Positions 1-5,457 of a DNA stretch of 7,086 nt are shown piece after piece. The notes below the pieces were generated by a model, which saw only the letters and a program-made list of their open reading frames with translations, ran no database searches and was not told where the DNA came from. This DNA is from Candidatus Forterrea sp. (GTDB taxonomy: Archaea > Iainarchaeota > Iainarchaeia > Iainarchaeales > JAAZKV01). The translations under genes and the position numbers were made by a program. Each line of letters begins with the position of its first letter. Position 1 is the stretch's first letter. Location of the stretch: NCBI GenBank assembly GCA_020717885.1, contig DYDN01000046.1, positions 1 through 7,086 of the forward strand, read 5' to 3'.

Positions 1-106
1 TTTAAGGCAACAAAATTCTCCCCTAAAAACAAAGACTTTCAACAAAGCCACCAGTCGGTAAAAATTATTATACTCAATTGGATACAATACCATAAATGGT
101 TCACAC

Positions 107-132
107 TAAATAGGAGTACAAACTCCTATTTA
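107..132. repeat. Perfect 11-bp hairpin with 4-base loop
   Basis: TAAATAGGAGT (107-117) is the exact reverse complement of ACTCCTATTTA (122-132), with loop ACAA. It is the strongest secondary structure in the upstream region. The right arm is not followed by a T-tract, so it is not an obvious terminator. Confidence 0.75.
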
Positions 133-133
133 T

Positions 134-147
134 TCCTTTATAAAGGA
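134..147. repeat. 14-bp perfect palindrome with TATA core
   Basis: TCCTTTATAAAGGA is self-complementary and starts two bases after the hairpin at 107-132. Its centre TTTATAAA is identical to the TATA box of the PRC-barrel gene at 376-383. It could be a symmetric TBP site or an operator, but no gene starts nearby on either strand. Confidence 0.6.
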
Positions 148-171
148 TTTCTACAACACCCAATTGACTTA

Positions 172-237
172 TTTTTGAAATTTTTGAAATTTTTTTGTGT
201 GATTTTTTCAAAGTTTTTCAAAACTCATCAAAACTCA
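172..237. repeat. Phased T-tracts and short tandem repeats
   Basis: TTTTTGAAA occurs twice in tandem (172-180, 181-189), followed by a T7 run (190-196). TTTTTCAAA occurs twice (204-212, 214-222), and the 10-base unit TCAAAACTCA is repeated head to tail (218-227, 228-237). The T-runs start about 9-13 bases apart, near one helical turn, which would favour intrinsic DNA curvature. No gene is seen here. Confidence 0.5.
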
Positions 238-375
238 AATAAAAATCAAACTTTGTGTATCTATACATAAGCCCAGTTTCACTTTTTCACTTTCTTTGTT
301 GGACACAACTCATTTTTCACACTTCGGAATGAAGAATACATAACCACTTTTTGTTCGCTTTTTCTAGGGGAAATG

Positions 376-383
376 TTTATAAA
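376..383 (+). promoter_or_regulatory. Archaeal TATA box of the PRC-barrel gene
   Basis: TTTATAAA preceded by the purine-rich GGGGAAATG, which may act as a BRE element. Archaeal initiation lies about 25 bases downstream, near 405, leaving a leader of about 20 bases that carries the ribosome binding site AGGTG (416-420). Confidence 0.7.
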
Positions 384-427
384 GAAGTTAGCCTTTCTAT
401 CTGTTAAAGTTTTACAGGTGTCAAAAA

Positions 428-703
428 ATGTACAAATACACAATCGCTAGACAACTAGCATCCAAAAGAGTAATCACTAACAGAGGAGACGAAGTTGGCA
501 AATTAGTTGACATAATCGTATCCGAAGTTGGCGGGGACATAGAGTTCTTGGTCGTTGAAGTAGACAGAACATCCAGACTTCTATCAAAACTAGGGAAAGT
601 GGACAAATTAATTGAAGTACCATACTCTTCCGTAACAGCAGTGAGCGACGTGTTCATTGTTGATGAGAGAGAAATCCTAGAAGAAGCACAGAAAAAGGAT
701 TAA
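428..703 (+). CDS. PRC-barrel domain protein (91 aa)
   Basis: A single-domain protein of the archaeal PRC-barrel family. Visible family features are the start ARQLASKRVITNRGDEVGKL (residues 7-26), a following strand ending in DII (28-30), the central hydrophobic strand IEFLVVEVD (38-46), and the closing strands IEVPYSSVTAV and FIVDE (about 62-80). Family members are small beta-barrel modules thought to mediate protein or RNA contacts. The PRC domain is shared with the ribosome-maturation factor RimM, but no specific role can be given here. ATG at 428 is chosen because AGGTG lies 7 bases upstream and a TATA box lies 52 bases upstream. The gene stands alone on the plus strand and converges on the truncated RqcH gene. 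Length is usual for archaeal single-domain members. Confidence 0.9.
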   Translation: MYKYTIARQLASKRVITNRGDEVGKLVDIIVSEVGGDIEFLVVEVDRTSRLLSKLGKVDKLIEVPYSSVTAVSDVFIVDEREILEEAQKKD

Positions 704-712
704 TGTTTAAAA

Positions 713-743
713 CCAGACCAAGCGTTTAAGCGCTTGAGTTTGG
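713..743 (+). other. Stem-loop in the 3' region of the PRC-barrel gene
   Basis: CAAGCG (719-724) and CGCTTG (731-736) pair around the loop TTTAAG. With one bulged A (737) the stem continues as CCAGAC (713-718) with GTTTGG (738-743, one G-U pair). The segment GCTTG (732-736) can alternatively pair with CAAGC at 754-758, extended by AGT (737-739) with ACT (749-751), so the two structures exclude each other. The stem is 9 bases downstream of the stop codon. It may stabilise the mRNA end or form part of a small RNA. Confidence 0.55.
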
Positions 744-772
744 ACTAGACTCCCAAGCACACAAGTTCCTGA

Positions 773-780
773 TTTTTTTT
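773..780 (+). terminator. Oligo-T terminator after the PRC-barrel gene
   Basis: An uninterrupted T8 tract 70 bases past the stop of the PRC-barrel gene. Archaeal RNA polymerase terminates on T-runs without needing an adjacent hairpin. A stem-loop lies about 30 bases upstream. Confidence 0.6.
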
Positions 781-809
781 GGTTGTTACAAGCCTTGAAG
801 AAAGGCGAT

Positions 810-815
810 AAAAAA
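810..815 (-). terminator. Oligo-T terminator of the truncated RqcH gene
   Basis: T6 on the minus strand about 97 bases beyond the stop of the RqcH gene. A second T5 lies closer, at 845-841 on the minus strand. Either could end the leftward transcript opposite the rightward T8 at 773-780. Confidence 0.4.
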
Positions 816-911
816 TTACTTAAGAAGAGACTGCTCACTTAAAAAGTCGGTTATGTTTATTTGGGTTTTTTAGAGAAAGTGAGTGCTGTTTGTGATATTG
901 TCAATTATTTG

Positions 912-2018
912 TTAAAGAAGGATAAGTTTGTTCTTTTTAAAATCCATTTCTTTAATTAGTTTCTTCTTTGAATTAATTTTCTCAATGATTTCCTTCTCGC
1001 TTAACCCCTTAGCTTCGCCTTTCTTTATTGCTTCAACAAGTTCCTTGAGTTCATTGTATTTGAGATAAATCTGTTCTCCCTTTTCCTGCGCCTGCTTTGC
1101 CTGCTCTTCCAAACCCCTCATTTGGTTTTCCTTTGCGCGCTTCTCTTTTTCGTATTTGCTTTCCTTTTCCACCTTGGCTTCCTTAGTAAGCGCCATCGCG
1201 TTCTCCTTTACTTCCTCATTAAGCATTAACGCGTTAAGTGCCGAACTAACACTCTCAAATTCCTTGTCCTTTGGCACCCCAATTTCAGTAGTATAAAGCG
1301 CCCCCTCTATTAGGAAAGCTTTCTTTGCGGGGCTATTGTAAATGTCCTGCAATTTCTTCAAGAGCTTCTTTGCTTCTGTGCTGGTTGCTTCATTTGCGTT
1401 CTTTTTCTTATCAAGTTTTAATTCATCAAAAACATATTCAAGTATCGCTGGGGAAGTATTTAGTATGTCCACGCACGCACCAAAGAAAGTCTTTTTGTTT
1501 TCAGCGAGTTTAGTTTCAAATGCTTTTGGAGTTTCTTCTACTGGATTAATTCCTTTCGAACTTGGAAATTTGTACTCCTCGTTTTGCTCAAGCTTTCTGT
1601 CCTTCCACTCTTCCCTTCTCATTGCCTTAATTATTTTCATTTCTTTATCGCAGAGGATTACATTCCCCTTTGCGAAGAGTTCAAGTATCATGAGTACACT
1701 CATGAATTCAAAAACAATTATTCTGTCAGCGGAGCGCTGGTTGAGCGAGATGATTCGCTGATTATCCAAATACTTTTTGAGGAGCGCAGAGAACCCTCCG
1801 GGGCTTGATTTTGCCTGTAGAGAGTAATTTGAAATGAAAAGAGCGTTAGGAGTAAGCACGAGATTCTTATCCCCTTGCTTTGTATGCACCTTCATCTTCA
1901 TCCAGCCATTTTCTAAAGTTTGTACATTATTCACAAACCCATTCTCAAGAAACTTAAGCTCCGCTACCAAGTGCTTAAGCGTAAGGTTGCTAAGCTGGAT
2001 AGTTTTCTCGTTTTCCAT
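912..2018 (-). CDS. rqcH: RqcH/NFACT family protein lacking the NFACT-R domain (368 aa)
   Basis: RqcH (archaeal and bacterial relative of Rqc2/NEMF) binds the large ribosomal subunit carrying a stalled chain and recruits tRNA for tailing. Seen here are the NFACT-N start LSNLTLKHLVAEL (9-21), the conserved D98-R99 pair in SADRIIVFEF needed for activity in the family, a helical middle region (about 170-250), and the charged coiled-coil arm (about 270-355) with the typical GEQIYLKYNELKELVEAI. The protein stops at MDFKKNKLILL, where the NFACT-R (DUF814) domain normally begins. Family members usually have 550-670 residues. No NFACT-R remnant is visible in the following 200 bases. ATG at 2018 is chosen because NFACT-N starts directly after it. 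An in-frame ATG at 2099 would add 27 unrelated residues and lie upstream of the TATA box. It is either a truncated gene or half of a split one. Confidence 0.85.
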   Translation of the reverse strand: MENEKTIQLSNLTLKHLVAELKFLENGFVNNVQTLENGWMKMKVHTKQGDKNLVLTPNALFISNYSLQAKSSPGGFSALLKKYLDNQRIISLNQRSADRIIVFEFMSVLMILELFAKGNVILCDKEMKIIKAMRREEWKDRKLEQNEEYKFPSSKGINPVEETPKAFETKLAENKKTFFGACVDILNTSPAILEYVFDELKLDKKKNANEATSTEAKKLLKKLQDIYNSPAKKAFLIEGALYTTEIGVPKDKEFESVSSALNALMLNEEVKENAMALTKEAKVEKESKYEKEKRAKENQMRGLEEQAKQAQEKGEQIYLKYNELKELVEAIKKGEAKGLSEKEIIEKINSKKKLIKEMDFKKNKLILL

Positions 2019-2061
2019 GAAGAAGTAGTGTTTGGAAACAATTAAATTTTGATGCAACGAA

Positions 2062-2073
2062 GCATATTTATGC
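2062..2073. promoter_or_regulatory. Palindromic AT-box shared by two divergent genes
   Basis: GCATA-TT-TATGC is symmetric apart from its two central bases. Read leftward (TAAATATG) it sits about 45-55 bases before the RqcH ATG, fitting a TATA box with a leader of about 20 bases. Read rightward it would place a start near 2092-2097, ahead of the methyltransferase. No second good TATA candidate is seen in the gap, so both genes may use one site. Confidence 0.4.
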
Positions 2074-2159
2074 AGACAAAAAAACCGTAAAGCCCGCACT
2101 TTGTTTTTGGAAAAGGGAGAGCAACGGGAACAAAAGGCAGACGAACAAGGGCTGGGTTT

Positions 2160-2785
2160 TTGGAATTTGGCGAAGTTGAAACTTGGGGACGTAAAAGGGC
2201 AGTAAAACCAACAAACATTTTGCCCGATTTAAAGAGGCCTTGGCCTACAGAGAGTTCAACTCTTAGAGGTGTGCAAAAGTGGTTGTCAATTAATTTAATC
2301 GACTTAACTTCTTTGAGGTTAAAACAAAGCCAAGCCCCAGTGGTTGTTGACTGGGGGTGCGCAAGAGGAGTTGCCATAAATAAACTCGCACAAAAATTTC
2401 CCAAAGTAAAGGCACATGGGTTTTCGGATGTTTCTTATCAAGAATGGCTTTCCGATAAAAAAGCAAAATATATTTTTTCCAAGCACAATTTGTTTCGCAG
2501 ATATTTTAAGAAAGAGAGCGTTGATATACTTTTTTCCAAACTTGGGGTGTACCACCTTGGCAAAAGAGCTCCACAATACATTGAACAAATTCTCCCAGTG
2601 CTAAAGGTTGGCGGGGGGGCTAGTTACTGATGTGGAGTATGAATCATTTGGCCCACACGGAAAATCAATTATTGAAACGGAAGGAATGCGCTTTGTAGCC
2701 GAGTGCCGGCCCTTGGTATTATAGTCAAGGGGAGTATAAGAAAATCTGGCACCATGCTGTTGTGGTTGCAAGAAGAGTTCAATAG
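2160..2785 (+). pseudogene. Class I SAM-dependent methyltransferase, frameshifted
   Basis: The first frame (2160-2630) contains a Rossmann methyltransferase core: motif I VVVDWGCARGVAINKL (about 61-76), a second strand with KAHGFSDVS, and the post-motif SVDILFSKLGVYHL before a helix and VLKVGGG. The family's C-terminal beta hairpin is missing from this frame, which ends in ASY. Removing one base from the G7 run (2613-2619) restores GLVTDVEYESFGPHGKS. Removing one from GGCCC (2708-2712) restores PWYYSQGEYKKIWHHAVVVA to a TAG at 2783-2785, giving about 207 residues. TTG at 2160 is the first start codon in this frame, with no clear ribosome binding site. The frame is open back to 2091, and an alternative frame (from 2101) looks protein-like up to the T5 run at 2157, so the N-terminus is uncertain. 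The substrate is unknown. Both lesions are at homopolymers, so sequencing error is a real alternative to a pseudogene. Confidence 0.75.
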
Positions 2786-2799
2786 AATTATTAGAAATC

Positions 2800-4020
2800 T
2801 TAAACAAAAAACTTCTTCATTATCGCAATGAGTTTTGGTCTCTTGATTAGCTTTGTTGTGAATAAAACAATTTTTTCTGCTTTGGTTAGTGAGCCGTTTC
2901 CGATTTTTAGTGCTTCATCCATTGTGATGCTTCCAGCCAGGTAATTAAAATCCTCATCGCTTAATTGCTCAAGTAAGTGTCTTGATTTTAATCTTGTTTT
3001 GAGTTTATTTCCTCGCAGAGTGAACCATTCTTTTGTGTAAGTTCCTAGTGTCTTTGATGTGTAATCATTTGCTTTAATTGCTTTGAGCGCAACTTGCGCC
3101 GCAAGTCTTCCACCTTCCATCGCAATTCCAATTCCCCCGCCGTGGATTGGGTCAACCATGTGCCCAGCGTCCCCTGCTACGAGTAAATTATCCGCATCCA
3201 TTTTTTCAAGGAATCCGCCAACAGGAATTCCCCCCGCATTAACCTCAATTATTGAGCCGTCCTTTAGTCCTGGCTGTTTCTCAATCCATCTATCAAGGTA
3301 CCCTTTAGCATTAATTTTAGTTTCAGCGGAAACAAAAGCCCCTATTCCGATTCCAACATTTGCAGTACCATTTCTTTTTGGGAAAATCCAAATATATCCT
3401 CTGGGGGCAACTTCGTTCCCAAAGTACATGTGAAGGCAATCCTCATCATATCCGGAAATGTTTGTCATCTCATACTGGTAACCCGAATCAGTGTCCTTCA
3501 AATTATTTGCAGTGTTGAGTCCAAGCATTCTTGCTACAAGTGAGTCAATTCCGTCGCATGCAAGCACCATTTTTGCTTTGAATTCCTCGACACGGTCATG
3601 CACCTCAACTTTTAATTTAACAATCCCGTTTTCTCTTTTAGCATCAACGATTTGGTGCTTTAGAAGTATTTTTGCGCCAAGTTTAGCCGCCTCAATTGCG
3701 AGGTGTTTTTCAAACATTTTCCTTTCAAGTACATACCCTAGTTCTTTTGTGTCCTTCATTTTTATGCTCTTCCCATTAGGCGCCCACAGAACCGCACCCT
3801 TAATTTTTTGCACAGCCCACTCTGGGTTTGGTTTTAGGTTCATTATGTTAAACCAAGTATTGCTTAGCCCTTCAGCGCATCTCTTTGGACAGCCAATTTC
3901 CTGTTTTCTATCAAGTATTAGCACATTCGCTTTTCCTTTCGCAAGTTCAATTCCAGCGGCAAGCCCAGAGGGGCCCGCACCAGCAATTATAACATCATAA
4001 ATAATTTCTTTTCCAGACAT
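2800..4020 (-). CDS. Geranylgeranyl reductase (FAD-dependent, archaeal lipid saturation), 406 aa
   Basis: This enzyme saturates the geranylgeranyl chains of archaeal ether lipids at the membrane, using FAD. Seen are the dinucleotide-binding start YDVIIAGAGPSGLAAGIELA (residues 8-27), the cysteine pair in GCPKRC (44, 48), the strand LACDGIDSLVARMLGL (about 153-168), the substrate-region motif PxxYxWxFP realised as PRGYIWIFP (206-214), and the second FAD motif LVAGDAGHMVDPIHGGGIGI (280-299). The length is typical of the family. ATG at 4020 is chosen because the FAD motif follows at once and GTGAT lies 5 bases upstream. A GTG at 4053 overlapping the ferredoxin stop as GTGA would add 11 residues and is possible. 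It lies directly behind the ferredoxin gene in the same direction, implying co-transcription and a donor role for that ferredoxin. It ends 14 bases from the converging methyltransferase remnant. Confidence 0.93.
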   Translation of the reverse strand: MSGKEIIYDVIIAGAGPSGLAAGIELAKGKANVLILDRKQEIGCPKRCAEGLSNTWFNIMNLKPNPEWAVQKIKGAVLWAPNGKSIKMKDTKELGYVLERKMFEKHLAIEAAKLGAKILLKHQIVDAKRENGIVKLKVEVHDRVEEFKAKMVLACDGIDSLVARMLGLNTANNLKDTDSGYQYEMTNISGYDEDCLHMYFGNEVAPRGYIWIFPKRNGTANVGIGIGAFVSAETKINAKGYLDRWIEKQPGLKDGSIIEVNAGGIPVGGFLEKMDADNLLVAGDAGHMVDPIHGGGIGIAMEGGRLAAQVALKAIKANDYTSKTLGTYTKEWFTLRGNKLKTRLKSRHLLEQLSDEDFNYLAGSITMDEALKIGNGSLTKAEKIVLFTTKLIKRPKLIAIMKKFFV

Positions 4021-4049
4021 CAAAATCACGTCAATTAAGTTTTTCTTTT

Positions 4050-4235
4050 TCACTTTTTCTTAATTTCAAGACTCATTGCCCCAACAGGGCAGATTTTTAC
4101 ACAGGCTCCACAGGAAATACATTTCTTTTCATCAATAAAAATTCTCGTATCCTTTAGCACAATAGCCGCAATAGGGCAGATTCCCACACACGCCCCGCAA
4201 TAAGCGCACTTATTTGAATTGTTTTTCGCAGTCAT
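4050..4235 (-). CDS. 2[4Fe-4S] ferredoxin (61 aa)
   Basis: A small soluble electron carrier made of two copies of the bacterial-type ferredoxin half-motif. The first cluster set is C10, C13, C16 with C20-Pro. The second is C39, C42, C45 with C49-Pro. Both keep full CxxCxxCxxxCP spacing, so two [4Fe-4S] clusters are expected. ATG at 4235 is supported by GGTGA at 4244-4240, four bases upstream. The stop TGA overlaps a possible GTG start of the following geranylgeranyl reductase. In methanogens an adjacent ferredoxin has been shown to feed such a reductase, so the same partnership is inferred here. Confidence 0.95.
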   Translation of the reverse strand: MTAKNNSNKCAYCGACVGICPIAAIVLKDTRIFIDEKKCISCGACVKICPVGAMSLEIKKK

Positions 4236-4239
4236 TCAT

Positions 4240-4244
4240 TCACC
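4240..4244 (-). promoter_or_regulatory. Ribosome binding site of the ferredoxin gene
   Basis: GGTGA on the minus strand, 4 bases before ATG at 4235. It decides between this ATG and an out-of-frame ATG at 4239. Confidence 0.6.
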
Positions 4245-4278
4245 AGTTTAGTAAAGGTATTCTTGATTAGCATGATTT

Positions 4279-4298
4279 AAAAATCCTGCCAAAGGATT
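4279..4298 (-). terminator. Hairpin with T-run after the transglutaminase-like gene
   Basis: On the minus strand AATCCT (4298-4293), loop TTGGC, AGGATT (4287-4282), running into five Ts (4283-4279). It starts 18 bases past the stop of the transglutaminase-like gene and resembles an intrinsic terminator. The same stretch (TTTTTAAAT, 4283-4275) also lies about 44 bases before the ferredoxin ATG, where a TATA box would be expected. The site may end one unit and start the next. Confidence 0.5.
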
Positions 4299-4315
4299 CT
4301 AAACTCAAGGGAGTT

Positions 4316-4900
4316 TTATTCCAAAAACTGCTCGTATTTATCTGAATTAAATCTGTAAAGGAATCTCTTGATTTTTTGTTTTTGAAAAACATATTTTTGA
4401 AGTATCTCCACCTTTGTATCCAAGTAGTCCTCAAAGTTATGTTCCTGCGCAGGGTCAAGGAGGAGTGATTTCTCTCCTAGTTTAGTGAGCACAAATGCGT
4501 GTGTTCGTAAATTATCAAGTTCAGCAATAATAACTTCCGCCTTGTCGTCCCCAAGCGCTTTCATTACTGCGCAAAGAAATACTGCGAGGTCCTCATCATC
4601 AGCAACTTTTAACTCCAAAATTTCCCTTGGGGCAAGCCAATAATTCACATTAAGTTCCGCATCAACAAAACTAATCTCTTTTTTCACAAAATCAAATGCA
4701 ATCTTGAGCGCTTTTTCATAATCATTCTGAAAAGAGTATGCAGGTCCTTTGAAATCCTCTACAAAGGATTGGATAGAAAGATCATTCCCATCAACAAGTC
4801 CCTTAATTTCTCCAATAGTTCGCTTCTCGCGTTCGTTAATTATGTCAGAGTATTTCTCAAGCAAGTACTTGCACAGCTTAATCTCATTCTCCGAATTCAT
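4316..4900 (-). CDS. Transglutaminase-fold protein with Asp in place of the catalytic Cys (194 aa)
   Basis: The middle of this protein follows the transglutaminase-like core: APREILELKVADDEDLAVFL (90-109), then AVMKALG, a beta strand AEVIIAEL (121-128), THAFVL (133-138) and LLLDPA (146-151). In the usual core the helix begins GDCxD with the catalytic Cys. Here it reads A100-D101-D102-E103-D104, so Asp102 replaces Cys, while the His (H134) and Asp (D149) partners remain. Hydrolase or crosslinking activity is therefore unlikely, and a binding or structural role is inferred. The N-terminal 60 residues are helical and charged; no signal peptide or membrane segment is seen. The start has only a weak ribosome binding site. 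A T-rich box (TTTTTTTAAGC, near 4925) about 26 bases upstream would fit a nearly leaderless transcript. The alignment is by eye. Confidence 0.6.
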   Translation of the reverse strand: MNSENEIKLCKYLLEKYSDIINEREKRTIGEIKGLVDGNDLSIQSFVEDFKGPAYSFQNDYEKALKIAFDFVKKEISFVDAELNVNYWLAPREILELKVADDEDLAVFLCAVMKALGDDKAEVIIAELDNLRTHAFVLTKLGEKSLLLDPAQEHNFEDYLDTKVEILQKYVFQKQKIKRFLYRFNSDKYEQFLE

Positions 4901-4925
4901 ACATAACTCTCGGTGGGAAATGCTT

Positions 4926-4932
4926 AAAAAAA
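4926..4932 (-). terminator. Oligo-T tract after the nucleotidyltransferase gene
   Basis: T7 on the minus strand, preceded by AAAAAGCCC, which can fold back on the Ts. It lies about 70 bases past the stop of the nucleotidyltransferase and may end the coiled-coil/nucleotidyltransferase transcript. The same Ts are part of the AT-box proposed for the next gene. Confidence 0.4.
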
Positions 4933-5003
4933 GGGCTTTTTGGTTTGGCTTAAAACGCTCATAAAATGTGTTTTAGTGAGGCTTTGGCGAATTAATGAAG
5001 AAG

Positions 5004-5450
5004 TTATTGCGTGTGGTTTTTGGCTTTGTTGTCTTCAATTTCCTTAGCTCTTTTTACCAAATCAGAGGACGATTGAATCTTTTTTCCAAGCCCATCAATA
5101 ATTCTTATATTGTATTTTCTGCAAACCTCGCCTTCGGGAATTTCTCCGCTTGTCCTATCCCCGCCTTTTGCAAAAATATCGGGTTTTATTGCTTCAAGTG
5201 ACTTTGAAACACTTCTGCCAGTATCAATTGACTCAAATACCTCATCAACACACCTTAGCGCCTTAACAATCGCGACTCTTTCTTTAAATGGCATGAATTC
5301 ATAACCCTTTTTTAGAATAGCCTGCTTGTCATTATTCACAATTACAATAAGTTTGTCCCCGAGTTTCTTTGCTAGTTCAAGCGCTTCAATGTGACCTGCG
5401 TGAAGGGGATCCATGTAACCACTTGCCGCCACAACAATTTGTTTTTTCAA
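5004..5450 (-). CDS. HxGH nucleotidyltransferase, RfaE2/cytidylyltransferase-like (148 aa)
   Basis: A single-domain enzyme of the HxGH nucleotidyltransferase superfamily, which transfers AMP or CMP from a nucleotide triphosphate to a phosphorylated small molecule. Seen are the GYMDPLHAGH signature (11-20, with H17 and H20), GDKLIVIVNND (31-41), PFKERVAIVKAL (54-65), KPDIFAKGGDRT (89-100), and QSSSDL (126-131), the counterpart of the ISSTxL motif. The KPDIFAKGGD stretch is closest to the ADP-heptose synthase domain (RfaE2) rather than to archaeal FAD synthetase RibL. The substrate is not determined. The start is TTG at 5450, supported by GGGTGA 7 bases upstream and by the family N-terminus. 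It follows the coiled-coil gene after 13 bases, so the two are probably one transcript. Confidence 0.85.
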   Translation of the reverse strand: MKKQIVVAASGYMDPLHAGHIEALELAKKLGDKLIVIVNNDKQAILKKGYEFMPFKERVAIVKALRCVDEVFESIDTGRSVSKSLEAIKPDIFAKGGDRTSGEIPEGEVCRKYNIRIIDGLGKKIQSSSDLVKRAKEIEDNKAKNHTQ

Positions 5451-5457
5451 ATTTTTT

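Larger units (their letters stand above)
74..167. repeat. Cluster of nested inverted repeats in the intergenic region
   Basis: Four perfect symmetric elements lie in 94 bases. The outer arms are TCAATTGG (74-81) and CCAATTGA (160-167). Inside them are CCAT-AA-ATGG (90-99), an 11-bp stem with an ACAA loop (107-117 with 122-132), and a 14-bp palindrome TCCTTTATAAAGGA (134-147) that also contains a TATA-like core. The outer arms enclose the rest like terminal inverted repeats of a small mobile element. A structured RNA or a protein-binding region are alternatives. I saw no target-site duplication and no origin-recognition-box motif. Confidence 0.6.
1..270 (+). other. Startless open frame at left edge, status uncertain
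   Basis: Frame 1 stays open from the first base to a TAA at 268-270, giving 89 codons. No ATG or GTG codon occurs in it, and TTG appears only late, so if real it would be the 3' end of a gene entering from the left. The translation is rich in Phe, Lys, Asn and Gln. Its last third is low-complexity and derives from T-runs and A-runs, which avoid stops by composition. The middle (HQSVKIIILNWIQYHKWF, about residues 17-34) looks more protein-like, and a degenerate transposase tail is one guess. The inverted repeats at 74-167 lie inside it, which argues against coding. No function is assigned. Confidence 0.15.
738..959 (+). pseudogene. Possible gene remnant, one frame broken by a TAA
   Basis: One reading frame is open from 738 to a TAG at 957-959 except for a TAA at 840-842. 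Both halves look protein-like: ALKKGDKKLLKKRLLT before the stop and YLGFLEKVSAVCDIVNYLL after it. There is no ATG start and no ribosome binding site. The 3' end overlaps the end of the RqcH gene on the other strand, and the 5' part overlaps the hairpin and T8 tract. I do not recognise a family. It may be a decayed small gene or chance. Confidence 0.2.

Noticed and set aside
74..167. CRISPR array or canonical archaeal replication origin
   Set aside because: There are no regularly spaced identical repeats with unique spacers, and no origin-recognition-box sequence was found.
713..772. tRNA or C/D-box RNA in the region after the PRC-barrel gene
   Set aside because: CTGA at 769-772 just before the T-run resembles a D box, but no C box (RTGATGA) lies at a suitable distance, and no tRNA cloverleaf or T-loop consensus can be formed.
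912..2099. Longer RqcH start at 2099
   Set aside because: The extra 27 residues do not fit the family, and they span the likely TATA box at 2062-2073.
2042..2404. 120-codon minus-strand frame opposite the methyltransferase
   Set aside because: It overlaps the recognisable methyltransferase and the divergent promoter, has no family features, and is explained as a shadow.
3491..4000. 169-codon plus-strand frame opposite the geranylgeranyl reductase
   Set aside because: The reductase motifs on the minus strand account for this DNA; the frame is an antisense shadow.
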